DNA of 64,000 nucleotides from Tritrichomonas musculus (lineage: Eukaryota; Parabasalia; Tritrichomonadida; Tritrichomonadidae). Location of the stretch: positions 4,216,001 through 4,280,000 of the forward strand of contig JAPFFF010000004.1 of assembly GCA_039105265.1 (NCBI GenBank), written 5' to 3'. Below the pieces are notes generated by a model, which saw nothing but the letters and a program-made list of their open reading frames with translations, made no database searches and was not told where the DNA came from. This document shows, one piece after another, positions 22,658 to 32,817 of the stretch. A program made the translations under genes and the position numbers. The stretch's first letter is position 1. Every line of letters begins with the position of its first letter.

Positions 22658-22894
22658 TTAGTCTTTACGTCGAGGTCTGGTCTCGAACTTCATTACACCT
22701 TTTCGTTTAGTGAAGTGTTTATCATCACATGGTATCTCTTCATTAAGTTCACGAGTATTAAATTTCCATGTATTTGGATTACGACGTAACAATGTATTCA
22801 CTGTCTTATAGTCTTTGGATTCGATAAGTCTAGCGAGTTCATGCTTCAACTTGTTCATATCATCACATGCGAATAGTTCTGTTAATGCGGTCAT
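22658..22894 (-). CDS. RRNPN-domain paralogue A (right copy)
   Basis: Identical mirror copy of the 78-residue protein at 17196-17432, downstream of the right helicase gene. Confidence 0.6.
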   Translation of the reverse strand: MTALTELFACDDMNKLKHELARLIESKDYKTVNTLLRRNPNTWKFNTRELNEEIPCDDKHFTKRKGVMKFETRPRRKD

Positions 22895-22933
22895 TTAAGT
22901 TCGAGAAAAATACAAAGGAATCACATCGTCGAT

Positions 22934-24802
22934 TCACTTCTTCACCAATTTATATACTCGACCTCGTTTACCGTTAACTCTGTTATATCTCATATTAACT
23001 TCATACCCATCTGGTATTGTCTTAATATCGATTCCATAATAGTTGTATAGATCTCTTTTGGTAGTAAATTCTATATCAACGATAGGTTCATTAACGACAT
23101 GTTCATCAACGATAGGTTCATTAACTGGTTCATTAACGACATGTTCAGCAACGATAGGTTCATTAACGACATGTTCATCAACGATAGGTTCATTAACGAC
23201 ATGTTCATCAACAGATTCATCATCATCAACTGGTTCATCCGCGGTAGCGGAGTACGAAGTATCATTCTCTTCGAGAACTTCACTTTGCGAATCATTATCG
23301 TCATCAACAGCAGATTTACCGAATCGTACACGACCATACCCACGTAATATATAATTCCAACCTGTTTTGCTCATATGGTTCCATGCTGTATTACGCAGTT
23401 CGTTTAAGTATCTCTCATATCTGTTGTTCGGTATCGAGTACTTTCTCTTGTTCATGTGTTTACCATATCGAACATATACATATACATCCGAGTTTCGATT
23501 TCGGTTTCGACCTAGAAACTGTTTAACACTGGACACACTATCGATATATGTTTGGACGAATACAGATAGAATATTCTCTTTAATGGACTGTCCATTCTGG
23601 ATAGATGAGGTAGATATAACAACATCAACATCTTCATCGAACAAACCATCTTCATTCAACTTAATCTCTTTGGTATCACCTGTGTATAACGCAACCTTGT
23701 ATCTATCTATCAGCATCTCTTTCAACAACTTACATTGTTTCTTATCTTCGATCTTCACTAATACTTTATCGTAGTTCATTCGCTTTGTATCAATTAAGTT
23801 AACTATCTCAGCTCGTTGTTCATCAGCATCTGGTATCAACTTGTTAACGTATATATTTCGATTGTATCTCTTATCGATACATGGATTAACGATTATGTAA
23901 TCTCTAAAACACGCGAAGTGTTTAATATCGTCAGCAGTAGCACTTATTAACGCAACCTTATCGAACTCTTTAGTAATCTCAATCAATCCAATATGTTGTA
24001 GTAACATATGCGCTTCATCAATCACTAGAAAGTAATCTAATCGTTGTTCGTTCATGTAATATTCTTCAATTAGATCCCCTAAACATTTCGAAGCTGTGTT
24101 GTATGTAGTAATAATCACATTAACTTCATTGTGTACAGCTTTGTGAAACTCTTTAAACGCATTATCGTTAACACACAACCGAATGGAATTAACATACATA
24201 TCATTCAACTTGGTATAGAACTCTTCAGCGATATTCACTGTTGGAACTATAACCATAAACCTCTCTGTATTATGCGATGCAATCCATTTACGAATCGCTG
24301 TCGATTTACCAGAACCGATTGGAGCTTCACAGATGAACTTCTTAGTCCGGATTTGTTTAGTGATCTTACGTAAATCATATTTGTTGTGATCCATACAATA
24401 ATAATAATCATCATAATCCATATAATCGATTACATCGCCATTCTCATCACAAAGTTCTAGTTCATCATCGATATTTACTGGTGGTTCACCATTAGTTAGG
24501 TGTTTAATCGTTGTTTCATCTTCTAATGGATGGCCGTTCTTATCGAAGTAACCTTCACACTGTATAGTGTATAATCGTTCAGGGATCTCATCAAACATCT
24601 GCCATCGTATATATGACGGATCATGGACTTCTTCTGGTGTTGGTATTGGTTCGATTTGTTGTTTCAATGGATCATCGTCATCACGGAAATCATTTATAGA
24701 CATGGATTTCATACCTTCATATACGTGATCGTATAACATAGTGTTCAGTGTCATTGGTTTCATTCGGAGAAAATTTTCATGTAATTCACATACCAAATCC
24801 AT
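22934..24802 (-). CDS. DEAH superfamily 2 helicase, origin-binding-protein-like (right copy)
   Basis: Identical 622-residue mirror copy of 15288-17156. Both copies are intact, transcribed from the element ends towards its centre, and have all the helicase motifs listed for the left copy. Two intact identical copies mean that either could supply the enzyme. Confidence 0.85.
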   Translation of the reverse strand: MDLVCELHENFLRMKPMTLNTMLYDHVYEGMKSMSINDFRDDDDPLKQQIEPIPTPEEVHDPSYIRWQMFDEIPERLYTIQCEGYFDKNGHPLEDETTIKHLTNGEPPVNIDDELELCDENGDVIDYMDYDDYYYCMDHNKYDLRKITKQIRTKKFICEAPIGSGKSTAIRKWIASHNTERFMVIVPTVNIAEEFYTKLNDMYVNSIRLCVNDNAFKEFHKAVHNEVNVIITTYNTASKCLGDLIEEYYMNEQRLDYFLVIDEAHMLLQHIGLIEITKEFDKVALISATADDIKHFACFRDYIIVNPCIDKRYNRNIYVNKLIPDADEQRAEIVNLIDTKRMNYDKVLVKIEDKKQCKLLKEMLIDRYKVALYTGDTKEIKLNEDGLFDEDVDVVISTSSIQNGQSIKENILSVFVQTYIDSVSSVKQFLGRNRNRNSDVYVYVRYGKHMNKRKYSIPNNRYERYLNELRNTAWNHMSKTGWNYILRGYGRVRFGKSAVDDDNDSQSEVLEENDTSYSATADEPVDDDESVDEHVVNEPIVDEHVVNEPIVAEHVVNEPVNEPIVDEHVVNEPIVDIEFTTKRDLYNYYGIDIKTIPDGYEVNMRYNRVNGKRGRVYKLVKK

Positions 24803-25309
24803 CGTTTATACATATAGTCATTCATTATATGCTACAATAGTCATTCATTATCTGCCACTATTAGTTCTACTTTATTGGACACAATCTCGATAATGTCGTA
24901 TATGAGTATAGCTATGAAATTGTTTAGAAACGGTTTCATATTAATATAGCCGATTTCGCCTATTATAATAGTTTATTTAGCCATTATTTTAGGTTATCGC
25001 TATTAGAATTGTCATATATAGACATATATCTATAGTCTTGTGCCACAAGTAGCACTAAATTAAATACCAAAACAGCTGATTTTTGGGGGTTTTCGTCAAT
25101 TAAATTAGCTGTCACGCGACTGTGGCGGGTATATATACTAATTTGGTCGAGGATGACAAAAATGACAATTTTTGGTAGACTGAATGAATTAGAACTAGAC
25201 TAGTGAGCGAAGCGAACGTGTGCGAAGGGTACGTAGTACCAGGAGCACAGTCTAATATATCTACTAATATTAATAAAGGAATATGCCAATTTCGAAAATT
25301 CTAACTAAT

Positions 25310-25650
25310 TCTCAACAAGCTTTATATCAACGAATTCGAATGAAGAAACGAAATCTTTCTAAAAACAAATCGCTCAAATATTAACATTTATTTTGTTTAT
25401 TTTGACTAATTCTCAAAATGCTATAATATATCGTTTTTTACTAACAAGCTTTATATCAACGAATTCGAATGAAGAAACGAAATCTTTCTAAAAACAAATC
25501 GCTCAAATATTAACATTTATTTTGTTTATTTTGACTAATTCTCAAAATGCTATAATATATCGTTTTTTACTAACAAGCTTTATATCAACGAATTCGAGTG
25601 AAGAAACGAAATCTTTCTAAAAATAAGTCACTTAAACATTGATATTTATT
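25310..25650. repeat. Three 129-bp direct repeats in the left Merlin arm
   Basis: The phrase AACAAGCTTTATATCAACG recurs at 25314, 25443 and 25572, an exact period of 129 bp. The right arm (29935-30110) has only two copies, so the arms differ by one unit. Confidence 0.85.
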
Positions 25651-25694
25651 AATAAAAGTTAATATTAAAAAATTATATTAAATAATTATTTTTA

Positions 25695-26624
25695 TTATTC
25701 ATTAGTCTTTACGCTTTTTAACGCATCAATGAAGGCATTCCATAGATTTAGCTTATTCTGCCTCCTCCATATGAACGTCATCAGATTGATTGGACATTTA
25801 TCTTTCATTTTTTGTTTCGTATGCATTGTACATTTTGTACCATTCCAAGTTCCTTCTATGGTATTGGTATGCGTTCCGTTTGATGATATAAAGCCTTCGG
25901 AATGGTTAACCTTATCATGACCATAACCAGTAAAAAATTCGAAATTCAATTCTTCTATGGCAGTATCATATGACTTCCAAAAGTCAGTGTATTTAATACT
26001 GCCATCTTCGACATTGTCTTTGATTATGGATTTCATTGTTTCTGTTGTTCGATCTTCTACAGCTACTGCAAATAATCGTTTTTTGGGAGTTCTTTCGACG
26101 CCACCGACAATCCAGACTCCCTCGACTCTGTGGCCTTTGTAATATTTACGTGATCCATATTTGGATTCATCTATTTCCACGATAACTCCTGGACCACCGA
26201 TTTTTTCATGATGTTCAGCGACCAAATCAGCAATCAAATTTTCAAAGTAGCTATAATAACTGCATGCTGTTTGGTCGCTTACATCACAAAAACAAGTGGC
26301 ACTTGTGACTGGTACTCTTAACAGCCAACAATATGCTAGACATAAAATTGTATTGATCTTAATTTTGCTATTTTCGAAAAAAGTTCCTTGTAAAACCGAA
26401 TAAGTACATCTACAATTTCTCCTCGAGCATTGAATCGATTTATTTTTCAAATTCCAAGTATTTAAAACTTGGCATTCTGGACATTTGATCTGATAATTTA
26501 AAATTCCATTCTGAATCAAGAATATTTTCGCATTCATTTCATCTAATAGTATGTTTTGAATTTGAGTGAATGGAGGAATTCCTTTTTTATTTCTCATTTT
26601 TGAAATAATTGGTAACGTATTCAA
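25695..26624 (-). CDS. Merlin/IS1595-type transposase, apparently intact
   Basis: 309 residues; Met at residue 10 (MRNKKG) may be the true start because the inverted-arm identity begins there. A zinc ribbon (CPEC about 47-50, then CSRRNC) is followed by a helical linker and an ISXO2-like DDE core. The core shows VEIDESKYG (first Asp about residue 158), YTDFWKSY (second Asp about 213) and NTIEGTWNG (acidic residue about 257), which are the three expected catalytic positions. It cuts and joins the element ends in the nucleus. It lies at the inner side of the left arm, pointing outwards, 49 bp from the 129-bp repeats. The nested palindrome separates it from its own left terminus, so mobility of this copy is doubtful unless the full 15.8 kb can move. 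Confidence 0.9.
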   Translation of the reverse strand: MNTLPIISKMRNKKGIPPFTQIQNILLDEMNAKIFLIQNGILNYQIKCPECQVLNTWNLKNKSIQCSRRNCRCTYSVLQGTFFENSKIKINTILCLAYCWLLRVPVTSATCFCDVSDQTACSYYSYFENLIADLVAEHHEKIGGPGVIVEIDESKYGSRKYYKGHRVEGVWIVGGVERTPKKRLFAVAVEDRTTETMKSIIKDNVEDGSIKYTDFWKSYDTAIEELNFEFFTGYGHDKVNHSEGFISSNGTHTNTIEGTWNGTKCTMHTKQKMKDKCPINLMTFIWRRQNKLNLWNAFIDALKSVKTNE

Positions 26625-26762
26625 TTCAAATTATTTCAACTTTTTTACCTTGATTTCATTATTCTGACAATAATTTTTTTATCACAATTTTTATGACAGA
26701 AATATATTTTATTTCAATTTTATTTTATTTTATTTTTTTTTTTACCAAAAATTAAAAAAATA

Positions 26763-27415
26763 CAGGGTGTTCAATATAATTTTAGTATCTCAATCAAAAC
26801 CGATTTAAAAAAAAAATGAAAGTTTTATAAAAATACTTTTTACTCAATGTAGTTACCATCTCTTTTATGAGCTCTTCTAAACGTTCAATCCATGAGTTAA
26901 AAAGTGATTGCCAAAAGTCAGGTTCAAAATCGCCAAGAATTTCGAGGATATGAGATTTTAATGATTCTTCCGAGTCATGTTCGACTCCAATGAGCTTTTA
27001 TTTCATTGTACCGAAAAGACCGAAGTCAGATGGTGCCAAATCTGGTGAGTAGGACGAATGTGGCATTTTTCTGAATTCGGAATTTTCAATATAATCCTTC
27101 ACTTTTTGTGAACGATACGAAGGATAATTATCAAAATGGAGGATTTTTCTGGCATTTCTTTGAGCTCGCCCATTAGGATATACATTCATTTTAATTTCTT
27201 CAAGAATATCTATGAAATATTGCCCATTGAATTTTAATTTGGGTGGTAAAAAATTAGCAACGATAGGGCCTGATCCATTGAAAAAAATCGTTAACATGAT
27301 TTTTTTCTCCAAGTTAGTCTTTCGTGTTTTTTCAATGAGATCATCCTTAGAGAGAACCCATTGTGAAGATTGGCAATATTCGAAAAGGAATCAAGTATCT
27401 TCATCTTTTGAGCTT
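26763..27415 (-). pseudogene. mariner transposase remnant
   Basis: The minus frame around 26998-27312 holds HFDNYPSYRSQKVKDYI and SYSPDLAPSDFGLFG, the second and third catalytic blocks of mariner transposases. Upstream in the same frame, DEDT is followed by a TGA at 27391-27393 where mariners usually have Trp. Downstream a TAA at 26998-27000 is followed by a coding-like frame (EPDFWQSLFNSWIERLEELI) to about 26797. A TIR-like end with TA, TACAGGGTGTTCAATATA, lies at about 26761. The 5' half is missing. It sits inside the Merlin centre and is probably an older or co-captured insertion. Related to Tvmar-type elements by inference. Confidence 0.75.
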
Positions 27416-28094
27416 TGTATTTATCTTAATTTTGTAATCATATGAAACTAGCAACCATATCGTTCGTAATCGTCTAACTTTCGTAACCATCTTGGCTTGA
27501 GCAGCCTGATCATTAGTAATCATCTGAAATTCATAATCGTCAGAAACTCGTCAGCATTACACAACTTTCTAACAAAACAGCTTTCGTGTCAGCTTCCTCA
27601 AAGTTGAATGTCTACGTCAACTTCCTCCTCCAGTTGATTCGTCATGGATAGCCTAATTAGTGATATGCAGTAAGTTAAATTCTTTCACTTCTTCATGCGA
27701 ATTGGGATACAAAATTATTCAAGAAATATGAACGGCAATTTTTTGCCACATACAGAATTTTATTGATAGAATAATTGCATTTGAAACCGAAAATGCAAGT
27801 TTGAGAACAAAAATTACAAAATACGAAAAAAAATTTAAAGGTAAGCTTAGGGAAACACTCAAAATCGTTGGTTATCTAAAATATAATAAGCAGAATAATG
27901 TAGATTGTATGAATGAATATGATTTGAATTATAATGGAACTGATTTACGATTTTTAATAGATGGTGATATGCATACTTGTTCTATGATTTAAAATATAAC
28001 GTACAATGCAGCAGTTTTCGGCGAAGAATGATACATAAAGAAATAAATAGTGATAGAATTAATTAAACGATATGACAATTATTTTTGAAATTCA
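27416..28094. other. Mixed-composition spacer inside the Merlin centre
   Basis: Less AT-rich than average, with repeated CGTAATC, ATCATCTGAAA and CGTCAGAAAC words near 27440-27560. A 63-residue frame (27801-27992) has no recognisable features and was not called. Confidence 0.4.
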
Positions 28095-28098
28095 TTAA

Positions 28099-28267
28099 GG
28101 GATGCTGAGTGCCTGAACACAGTTGGGTGGGACTCTGAGTGGCTATAATGACTCAATTGGATGAATACGAAATGCTGAGGATGCACCTAGTGCCCATAAG
28201 GAAAATCCTTGTTCATGGGGAAGATAAGGCACTTCTTGGTGTATCCTAATCAAACAACCGATACACC
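28099..28267 (+). ncRNA. Compact structured segment, TTAA-bordered
   Basis: A 169-bp block of balanced composition in AT-rich flanks. It has hairpins AAGGAAAATCCTT (28198-28210) and GGTGTATC (28238-28245) paired with GATACACC (28260-28267), the latter exactly at its edge. Repeated GATGCTGAG and GTGCC words occur. TTAA lies at 28095-28098 and 28268-28271. It may be a structured RNA gene or a small mobile element. No known RNA family was recognised. Confidence 0.35.
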
Positions 28268-28271
28268 TTAA

Positions 28272-28941
28272 AATTCTCACTTTTTCGGATTTTTTTCTTT
28301 CAATTTTTTGAGTGAATTATAATTGACGTGGCTAAACATTTTTTTATAAGTCTAAAGCAAAACGGTATCGATTCTTGACCAACAAAGACTAAATTCAACT
28401 AATTGTTCCAAGAAAACTCATCATGGCATTCATCTAAACATGGAGGAAATCAACGTTGATTTTTGGTTTTCTTTATCATTCGTATTCAGTGTAATTATAA
28501 TGGATTTTTGTAGATGATAATTATTTACCATTATCATCAGCGAAAATTAATCATCTTATTTATATTAAATGACACAATAAGATGATCCAATGAAAATATT
28601 TATTTTTTGAACTTATTAAAGTTTGCTTTTATATATCTTTTTATCTTTTTTTTTTTTTTTTTTTTTTAACTTTTTGAATTATATTTCGAAAAAGTGAGAG
28701 AAATTAAGTCTATCAAACAACCTGTTTTTCAAGTTGAAAAAATTATTAGAATACAATTTATTAGTAATATTTTTTTAAATATATTCAAATTATTTCAAAT
28801 ATATATAAATATATATTTATAATTCAAATGAAAAGCGAAAATATATTTATATTTTAGATTTTATATTTGAATAATTTTTAGTTAAATAATTAAATAGGTT
28901 TATTCAAAAAGTGAAATATAAAATAAACGTATATTTCAAAA
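28272..28941. other. AT-rich spacer upstream of the second Merlin transposase
   Basis: No gene. Contains a T tract near 28648-28667 and an AT-rich region before the start codon. Arm identity with the left transposase starts only about 10 bp upstream of its ATG (near 28932). Confidence 0.45.
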
Positions 28942-29844
28942 ATGAGAAATAAAAAAGGAATTCCTCCATTCACTCAAATTCAAAACATACTATTAGATGA
29001 AATGAATGCGAAAATATTCTTGATTCAGAATGGAATTTTAAATTATCAGATCAAATGTCCAGAATGCCAAGTTTTAAATACTTGGAATTTGAAAAATAAA
29101 TCGATTCAATGCTCGAGGAGAAATTGTAGATGTACTTATTCGGTTTTACAAGGAACTTTTTTCGAAAATAGCAAAATTAAGATCAATACAATTTTATGTC
29201 TAGCATATTGTTGGCTGTTAAGAGTACCAGTCACAAGTGCCACTTGTTTTTGTGATGTAAGCGACCAAACAGCATGCAGTTATTATAGCTACTTTGAAAA
29301 TTTGATTGCTGATTTGGTCGCTGAACATCATGAAAAAATCGGTGGTCCAGGAGTTATCGTAGAAATAAGTAAATCAAAATTTGGTGAGAGAAAATACCAC
29401 CGCGGACATAGAGTTATTGGAACTAAATTGATTGCTGCAATTGAAAGAACAAATCAGAAAAGATTTTTTGCAATTCCAGTTGACGATTATTCAAAAGATA
29501 CAATTTATTTAATAATTAAAAACAACATTGAGTGCGGAAGTATTCTATACACCGATTTAAAAAAATCTTTTGAAGATGCTTTTGACCAAATAATATCTGA
29601 AAATGATTCTAAATTTACTTTTAAAAAACAGGACCATCACGATGGATTTGTGTCACCTGGTGGAATTCATATTAACAATTTAAGAGGAACTTTGAATGGT
29701 GCCAAATGTACAATGAATACATGGCAAAAATCGAAAGATAAATGTCCAATCAATCTGATGACGTTCATATGGAGGAGGCAGAATAAGCTAAATCTATGGA
29801 ATGCCTTCATTGATGCGTTAAAAAGCGTAAAGACTAATGAATAA
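28942..29844 (+). CDS. Merlin-type transposase paralogue with replaced catalytic core
   Basis: 300 residues, an open frame. The N-terminal 147 residues, with the zinc ribbon, and the last 45 residues are identical in translation to the left transposase. The DNA between about 29362 and 29730 is strongly diverged. There VEIDESKYG has become VEISKSKFG (first catalytic Asp lost) and NTIEGTW has become NNLRGTL (acidic residue lost), while the middle Asp in YTDLKKSF is kept. It therefore should not catalyse transposition, yet has no stop. It could be a DNA-binding regulator, an inactive partner or a mosaic made by gene conversion between arms of unequal partners. Confidence 0.85.
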   Translation: MRNKKGIPPFTQIQNILLDEMNAKIFLIQNGILNYQIKCPECQVLNTWNLKNKSIQCSRRNCRCTYSVLQGTFFENSKIKINTILCLAYCWLLRVPVTSATCFCDVSDQTACSYYSYFENLIADLVAEHHEKIGGPGVIVEISKSKFGERKYHRGHRVIGTKLIAAIERTNQKRFFAIPVDDYSKDTIYLIIKNNIECGSILYTDLKKSFEDAFDQIISENDSKFTFKKQDHHDGFVSPGGIHINNLRGTLNGAKCTMNTWQKSKDKCPINLMTFIWRRQNKLNLWNAFIDALKSVKTNE

Positions 29845-29934
29845 TAAAAATAATTATTTAATATAATTTTTTAATATTAACTTTTATTAATAAATATCAA
29901 TGTTTAAGTGACTTATTTTTAGAAAGATTTCGTT

Positions 29935-30110
29935 TCTTCACTCGAATTCGTTGATATAAAGCTTGTTAGTAAAAAACGATATATTATAGCATTTTGAGAA
30001 TTAGTCAAAATAAACAAAATAAATGTTAATATTTGAGCGATTTGTTTTTAGAAAGATTTCGTTTCTTCACTCGAATTCGTTGATATAAAGCTTGTTGAGA
30101 ATTAGTTAGA
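29935..30110. repeat. Two 129-bp direct repeats in the right Merlin arm
   Basis: Reverse complement of the left-arm unit: GCTTGTT words at 29961 and 30090, again 129 bp apart. Confidence 0.8.
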
Positions 30111-30139
30111 ATTTTCGAAATTGGCATATTCCTTTATTA

Positions 30140-30361
30140 ATATTTTCTCTCAATTTTTTTCTGAGAGTAAACTTTTTCAGATCTCAATTCAATTTATTTT
30201 CAAAGAACTCTATGAATTAATATTTTTCTCTGAATATTTTTCAAAGATATGAACTTTTTGAATATATATTTTTTTATTACCAAAATTCATTCAATTAATT
30301 CTGAAGAATACCCACTTTTTGAGAACATCTCACAATTACCTTACTATATTTTAGTTAATCC
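30140..30361 (-). repeat. Merlin right terminal inverted repeat, outer part
   Basis: Pairs with 14603-14824. It preserves the uninterrupted sequence into which the palindrome inserted in the left arm. Confidence 0.9.
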
Positions 30362-30369
30362 TACTAAAA

Positions 30370-31838
30370 TATAAATCAGTGTTAAGAAAATTAAAATCTT
30401 CAAAATTGAAAATTAGAGACAAGCATTGAATCTAAATTGTGAGTTAAAAACTAAAATGGTAAAAAAATTAAGAGCTATAACTCATTGAATATGAGATGAA
30501 ATTAGAATTTATATGAAAATTGTGAGAATGATTAAAAAAAAAAAAAATAATGAACACTGAGCTAATGTAAAGTGCATATTATAAAACAAAATTATAACTT
30601 ATCAATAACAAGTAACAGTTTTGACAAATAGTAAGAATGATTGTGGCTGATTAGCTTGAAAATCTAATTCTTTGAATTTGAAACTTAATAATAAAACTCT
30701 TGAAGATTGATGCTGATTTATAAGTCTATAAAATAATTGAGATGCGATTAAAACGCAGTTACAATTGAAAAAAAAAATATTTTGATGAATCAAGAAATGA
30801 TGTGAATATTTGCTTTAAGTGATCGACTATCTATGAAAAAATCTTCACTGGACGAATGTTATAGGTTTTTAGCTAAAAGAAAGACGAATTGAGGTAAGAT
30901 AAATCGAATGATTATAAAAAAAATTTGTCATGGCTGACCAAATAAAACTTGTCTTTTTTTAAAATTTACATATCAGGTTTAATTTTGGAGCAAATAAAGT
31001 ATAAAAATATAAATAAATACTCATATAGATCAGAAATAATATAAAATTAATATCAAAAAAAGGTTTTGGAAAATGATTTTATATGGTTAACTGTTTTCTT
31101 TTTTTTAAACTGGGACCGAAAAGTCAGACCACTATTTGAATATAATTTGAATACTTTACTTGATCGTTAAAATTTTTTATATGTCAATTTTTGATCGTTA
31201 CATCGCGTTTGCATTCAAAATATGGTCTGAGTTTTAATTTCCTTCAATTTATAAATTTTCAATACTTAAAAAATATAATTTTGTTAAAATATCTTTTATT
31301 AAAGAAAATTATTTGCTGAGATATTTAGCTAATGGCTAAGAAAACATGCGGTGTAAAATGGCGTTTCTGATTTTGTCTGAGGAAGTTTGTTGAGTAAGAT
31401 AAGAATAAGATATGCTAAAAAAGGAGTAGTAGAAATGACTTATAACGTAAAGAAGTATTATTTAATAAAGATTGTGATGCATATAGTGCTGTTGATTATG
31501 CCTGAGGAAGTTTGTAAGGCGTGATGAGAAATAATTTTTGAAATTAAAAAAGTTGTAGAAATGTGTTACGATATGAAGAACTTTTGTTTAATAAAACGTG
31601 TGGTGTAAAATAGCGCTTCTGATTTTAGCTTAATGAAGTTTATTGAGTAAGATAAGAATAATCGTGTTGAAAAGAAGTAGTAAAAAAGAGTTATATACTA
31701 AAGAAGTATTATTTAATAAAGATTGTGATGTATATATTGTTGTTGAAAGTTTGAAAGAGCTAAAGAAGGTTGGTAAGATCTTCTGAGGATATTAATTTTT
31801 GATAAAGTTTCGATACACAAATTAATTAATAAAAAGTA
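30370..31838. other. Spacer with a diverged 250-bp tandem duplication
   Basis: No gene. The stretch at about 31340-31460 (GGTGTAAAATGGCGTTTCTG, then GAGTAAGATAAGAATA) recurs with changes at about 31594-31735, roughly 253 bp later. A partial copy (CCTGAGGAAGTTTG) lies between them. Confidence 0.55.
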
Positions 31839-32381
31839 TTTTTTATCTAGGCTTTTGTGTCGAAACGAGTTTGTATTCAAAAAGTATCCAATGGATACTC
31901 ATTTTTGTTCGTTATTTTTTGAGAGAATTTGAGGATCCAAAATAGCCAAAATGGACACTTTAATTCAATCTTGGATACACCTTTGAATTTTCATTGATTA
32001 TTTTGAATGTATATTTCGTTTGACTAATTATATTGCTCCAAATTTACATTGAATTTTATTTTTTATTTCAAATGTTGATCTTCTTGGTCAAAATCATTCT
32101 TAGTGAATTTGAAAAGTTTATAATTCATATTTGAGAGGTTTTTTAAAAATTAAGAATAGTAGGTGTTTAAGGCATTTATTATTGCTTTTTTTCTGATATT
32201 AATGAGTTTATTAAAGTAAAAATAAAGTATCCAATAAAAAAATTTTTGGATACTTCAACACAAATCTTTGAATAAAATACTAAATAAAAAAGCAGTTTTA
32301 TGTCCACAAAAAGTGACAGCTTTTTACAAAAAGTCGAAAATGGACACTCAGTTCACTGGATACAAAAGCCTAGTTTTTTAT
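31839..32381. mobile_element. CTAGGC-family MITE, copy 2
   Basis: The element 31847-32373 begins CTAGGCTTTTGTGTC and ends with the matching inverted end. The 8-bp duplication TTTTTTAT is at 31839-31846 and 32374-32381. Internal GTATCCA and GGATAC words recall the 131-bp copy at 4387-4517. Confidence 0.87.
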
Positions 32382-32401
32382 TAAATGTTAAATATCTTAT
32401 T

Positions 32402-32649
32402 TTAAGGTACAAATCCAGTACGTTTAGTAACCGCAATTTTTTTTGACATTCTCAAAGAATAAGATGACATGTTAAATAAAAAACGATTATTACCATCCAT
32501 TTCATATAACATGTCATAATGTTTATTTAAATTGTAAAATAAGTGTCAAAAACAAACCTAGTCAATTTAAACTTTTTCAGAGACATGCAACTATTCAAAT
32601 AATAAACGTTCTCCCATTCAAAAAATAACGTACTGGATTTGTACCTTAA
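32402..32649. mobile_element. TTAA-flanked non-autonomous element 3
   Basis: 240-bp element (32406-32645) with perfect ends GGTACAAATCCAGTACGTT and the reverse complement, bordered by TTAA on both sides. A TA target reading is also possible because TTAA contains TA. Confidence 0.83.
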
Positions 32650-32817
32650 TAATTATTTTGAAAATCAGATTTTTTTGAGATCTAAATATAAAAATAATTT
32701 CTATTATATTTATTTATTTATTGTATTGTATTAAAAATAAAATTTATATTTTTAGAATTAAAAATTGTTGCTTTTGAGAAAGCTCATTGAATTTTTTCTT
32801 CAGAATTATCAAGTACA

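Larger units (their letters stand above)
20147..25265 (-). repeat. Right arm of the palindrome
   Basis: Reverse-complement copy of 14825-19943, 5119 bp, with the same gene set on the minus strand. The CA/GT tract near 20186-20204 has one base different from the left arm. Confidence 0.93.
14820..25270. mobile_element. 10.4-kb near-perfect palindromic element
   Basis: The element is 14825-25265, flanked by AATAT at 14820-14824 and 25266-25270. Joining the two flanks at one AATAT restores exactly the sequence found intact in the other Merlin arm (around 30140-30155), which proves an insertion. Position p in the left arm pairs with 40090 minus p in the right, without any indel. Each 5119-bp arm (14825-19943 and 20147-25265) holds a helicase gene, two small related genes, a tRNA-like sequence and a repeat field. 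Only one arm difference was noticed, in a CA tract near 19894. The element is visibly less AT-rich than its host DNA. No transposase or integrase is encoded in it, so the mobilising enzyme is unknown. Confidence 0.93.
14595..30369. mobile_element. Merlin-type DNA transposon hosting a nested palindrome
   Basis: The element is 14603-30361. Its ends are GGATTAACTAAAATATAG and the reverse complement, and the exact 8-bp duplication TACTAAAA lies at 14595-14602 and 30362-30369. Eight-base duplications are typical of Merlin, and the element carries two IS1595/Merlin-type transposase genes pointing outwards. Without the nested 10.4-kb palindrome it would be about 5.3 kb. Its arms are inverted copies of one another for more than 1 kb, including most of each transposase gene. 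The centre (about 26.6-28.9 kb) is unique and holds a mariner pseudogene and a small structured segment. Confidence 0.9.

Noticed and set aside
14825-25265. Palindrome as an assembly or read-folding artefact
   Set aside because: The left and right flanks are not mirror images; they join to give the intact Merlin target, and a target duplication is present. A folded read would mirror the flanks too. Read support would still be needed for certainty.
27801-27992. 63-residue reading frame
   Set aside because: No recognisable domain, composition like its flanks, and isolated within the Merlin centre.
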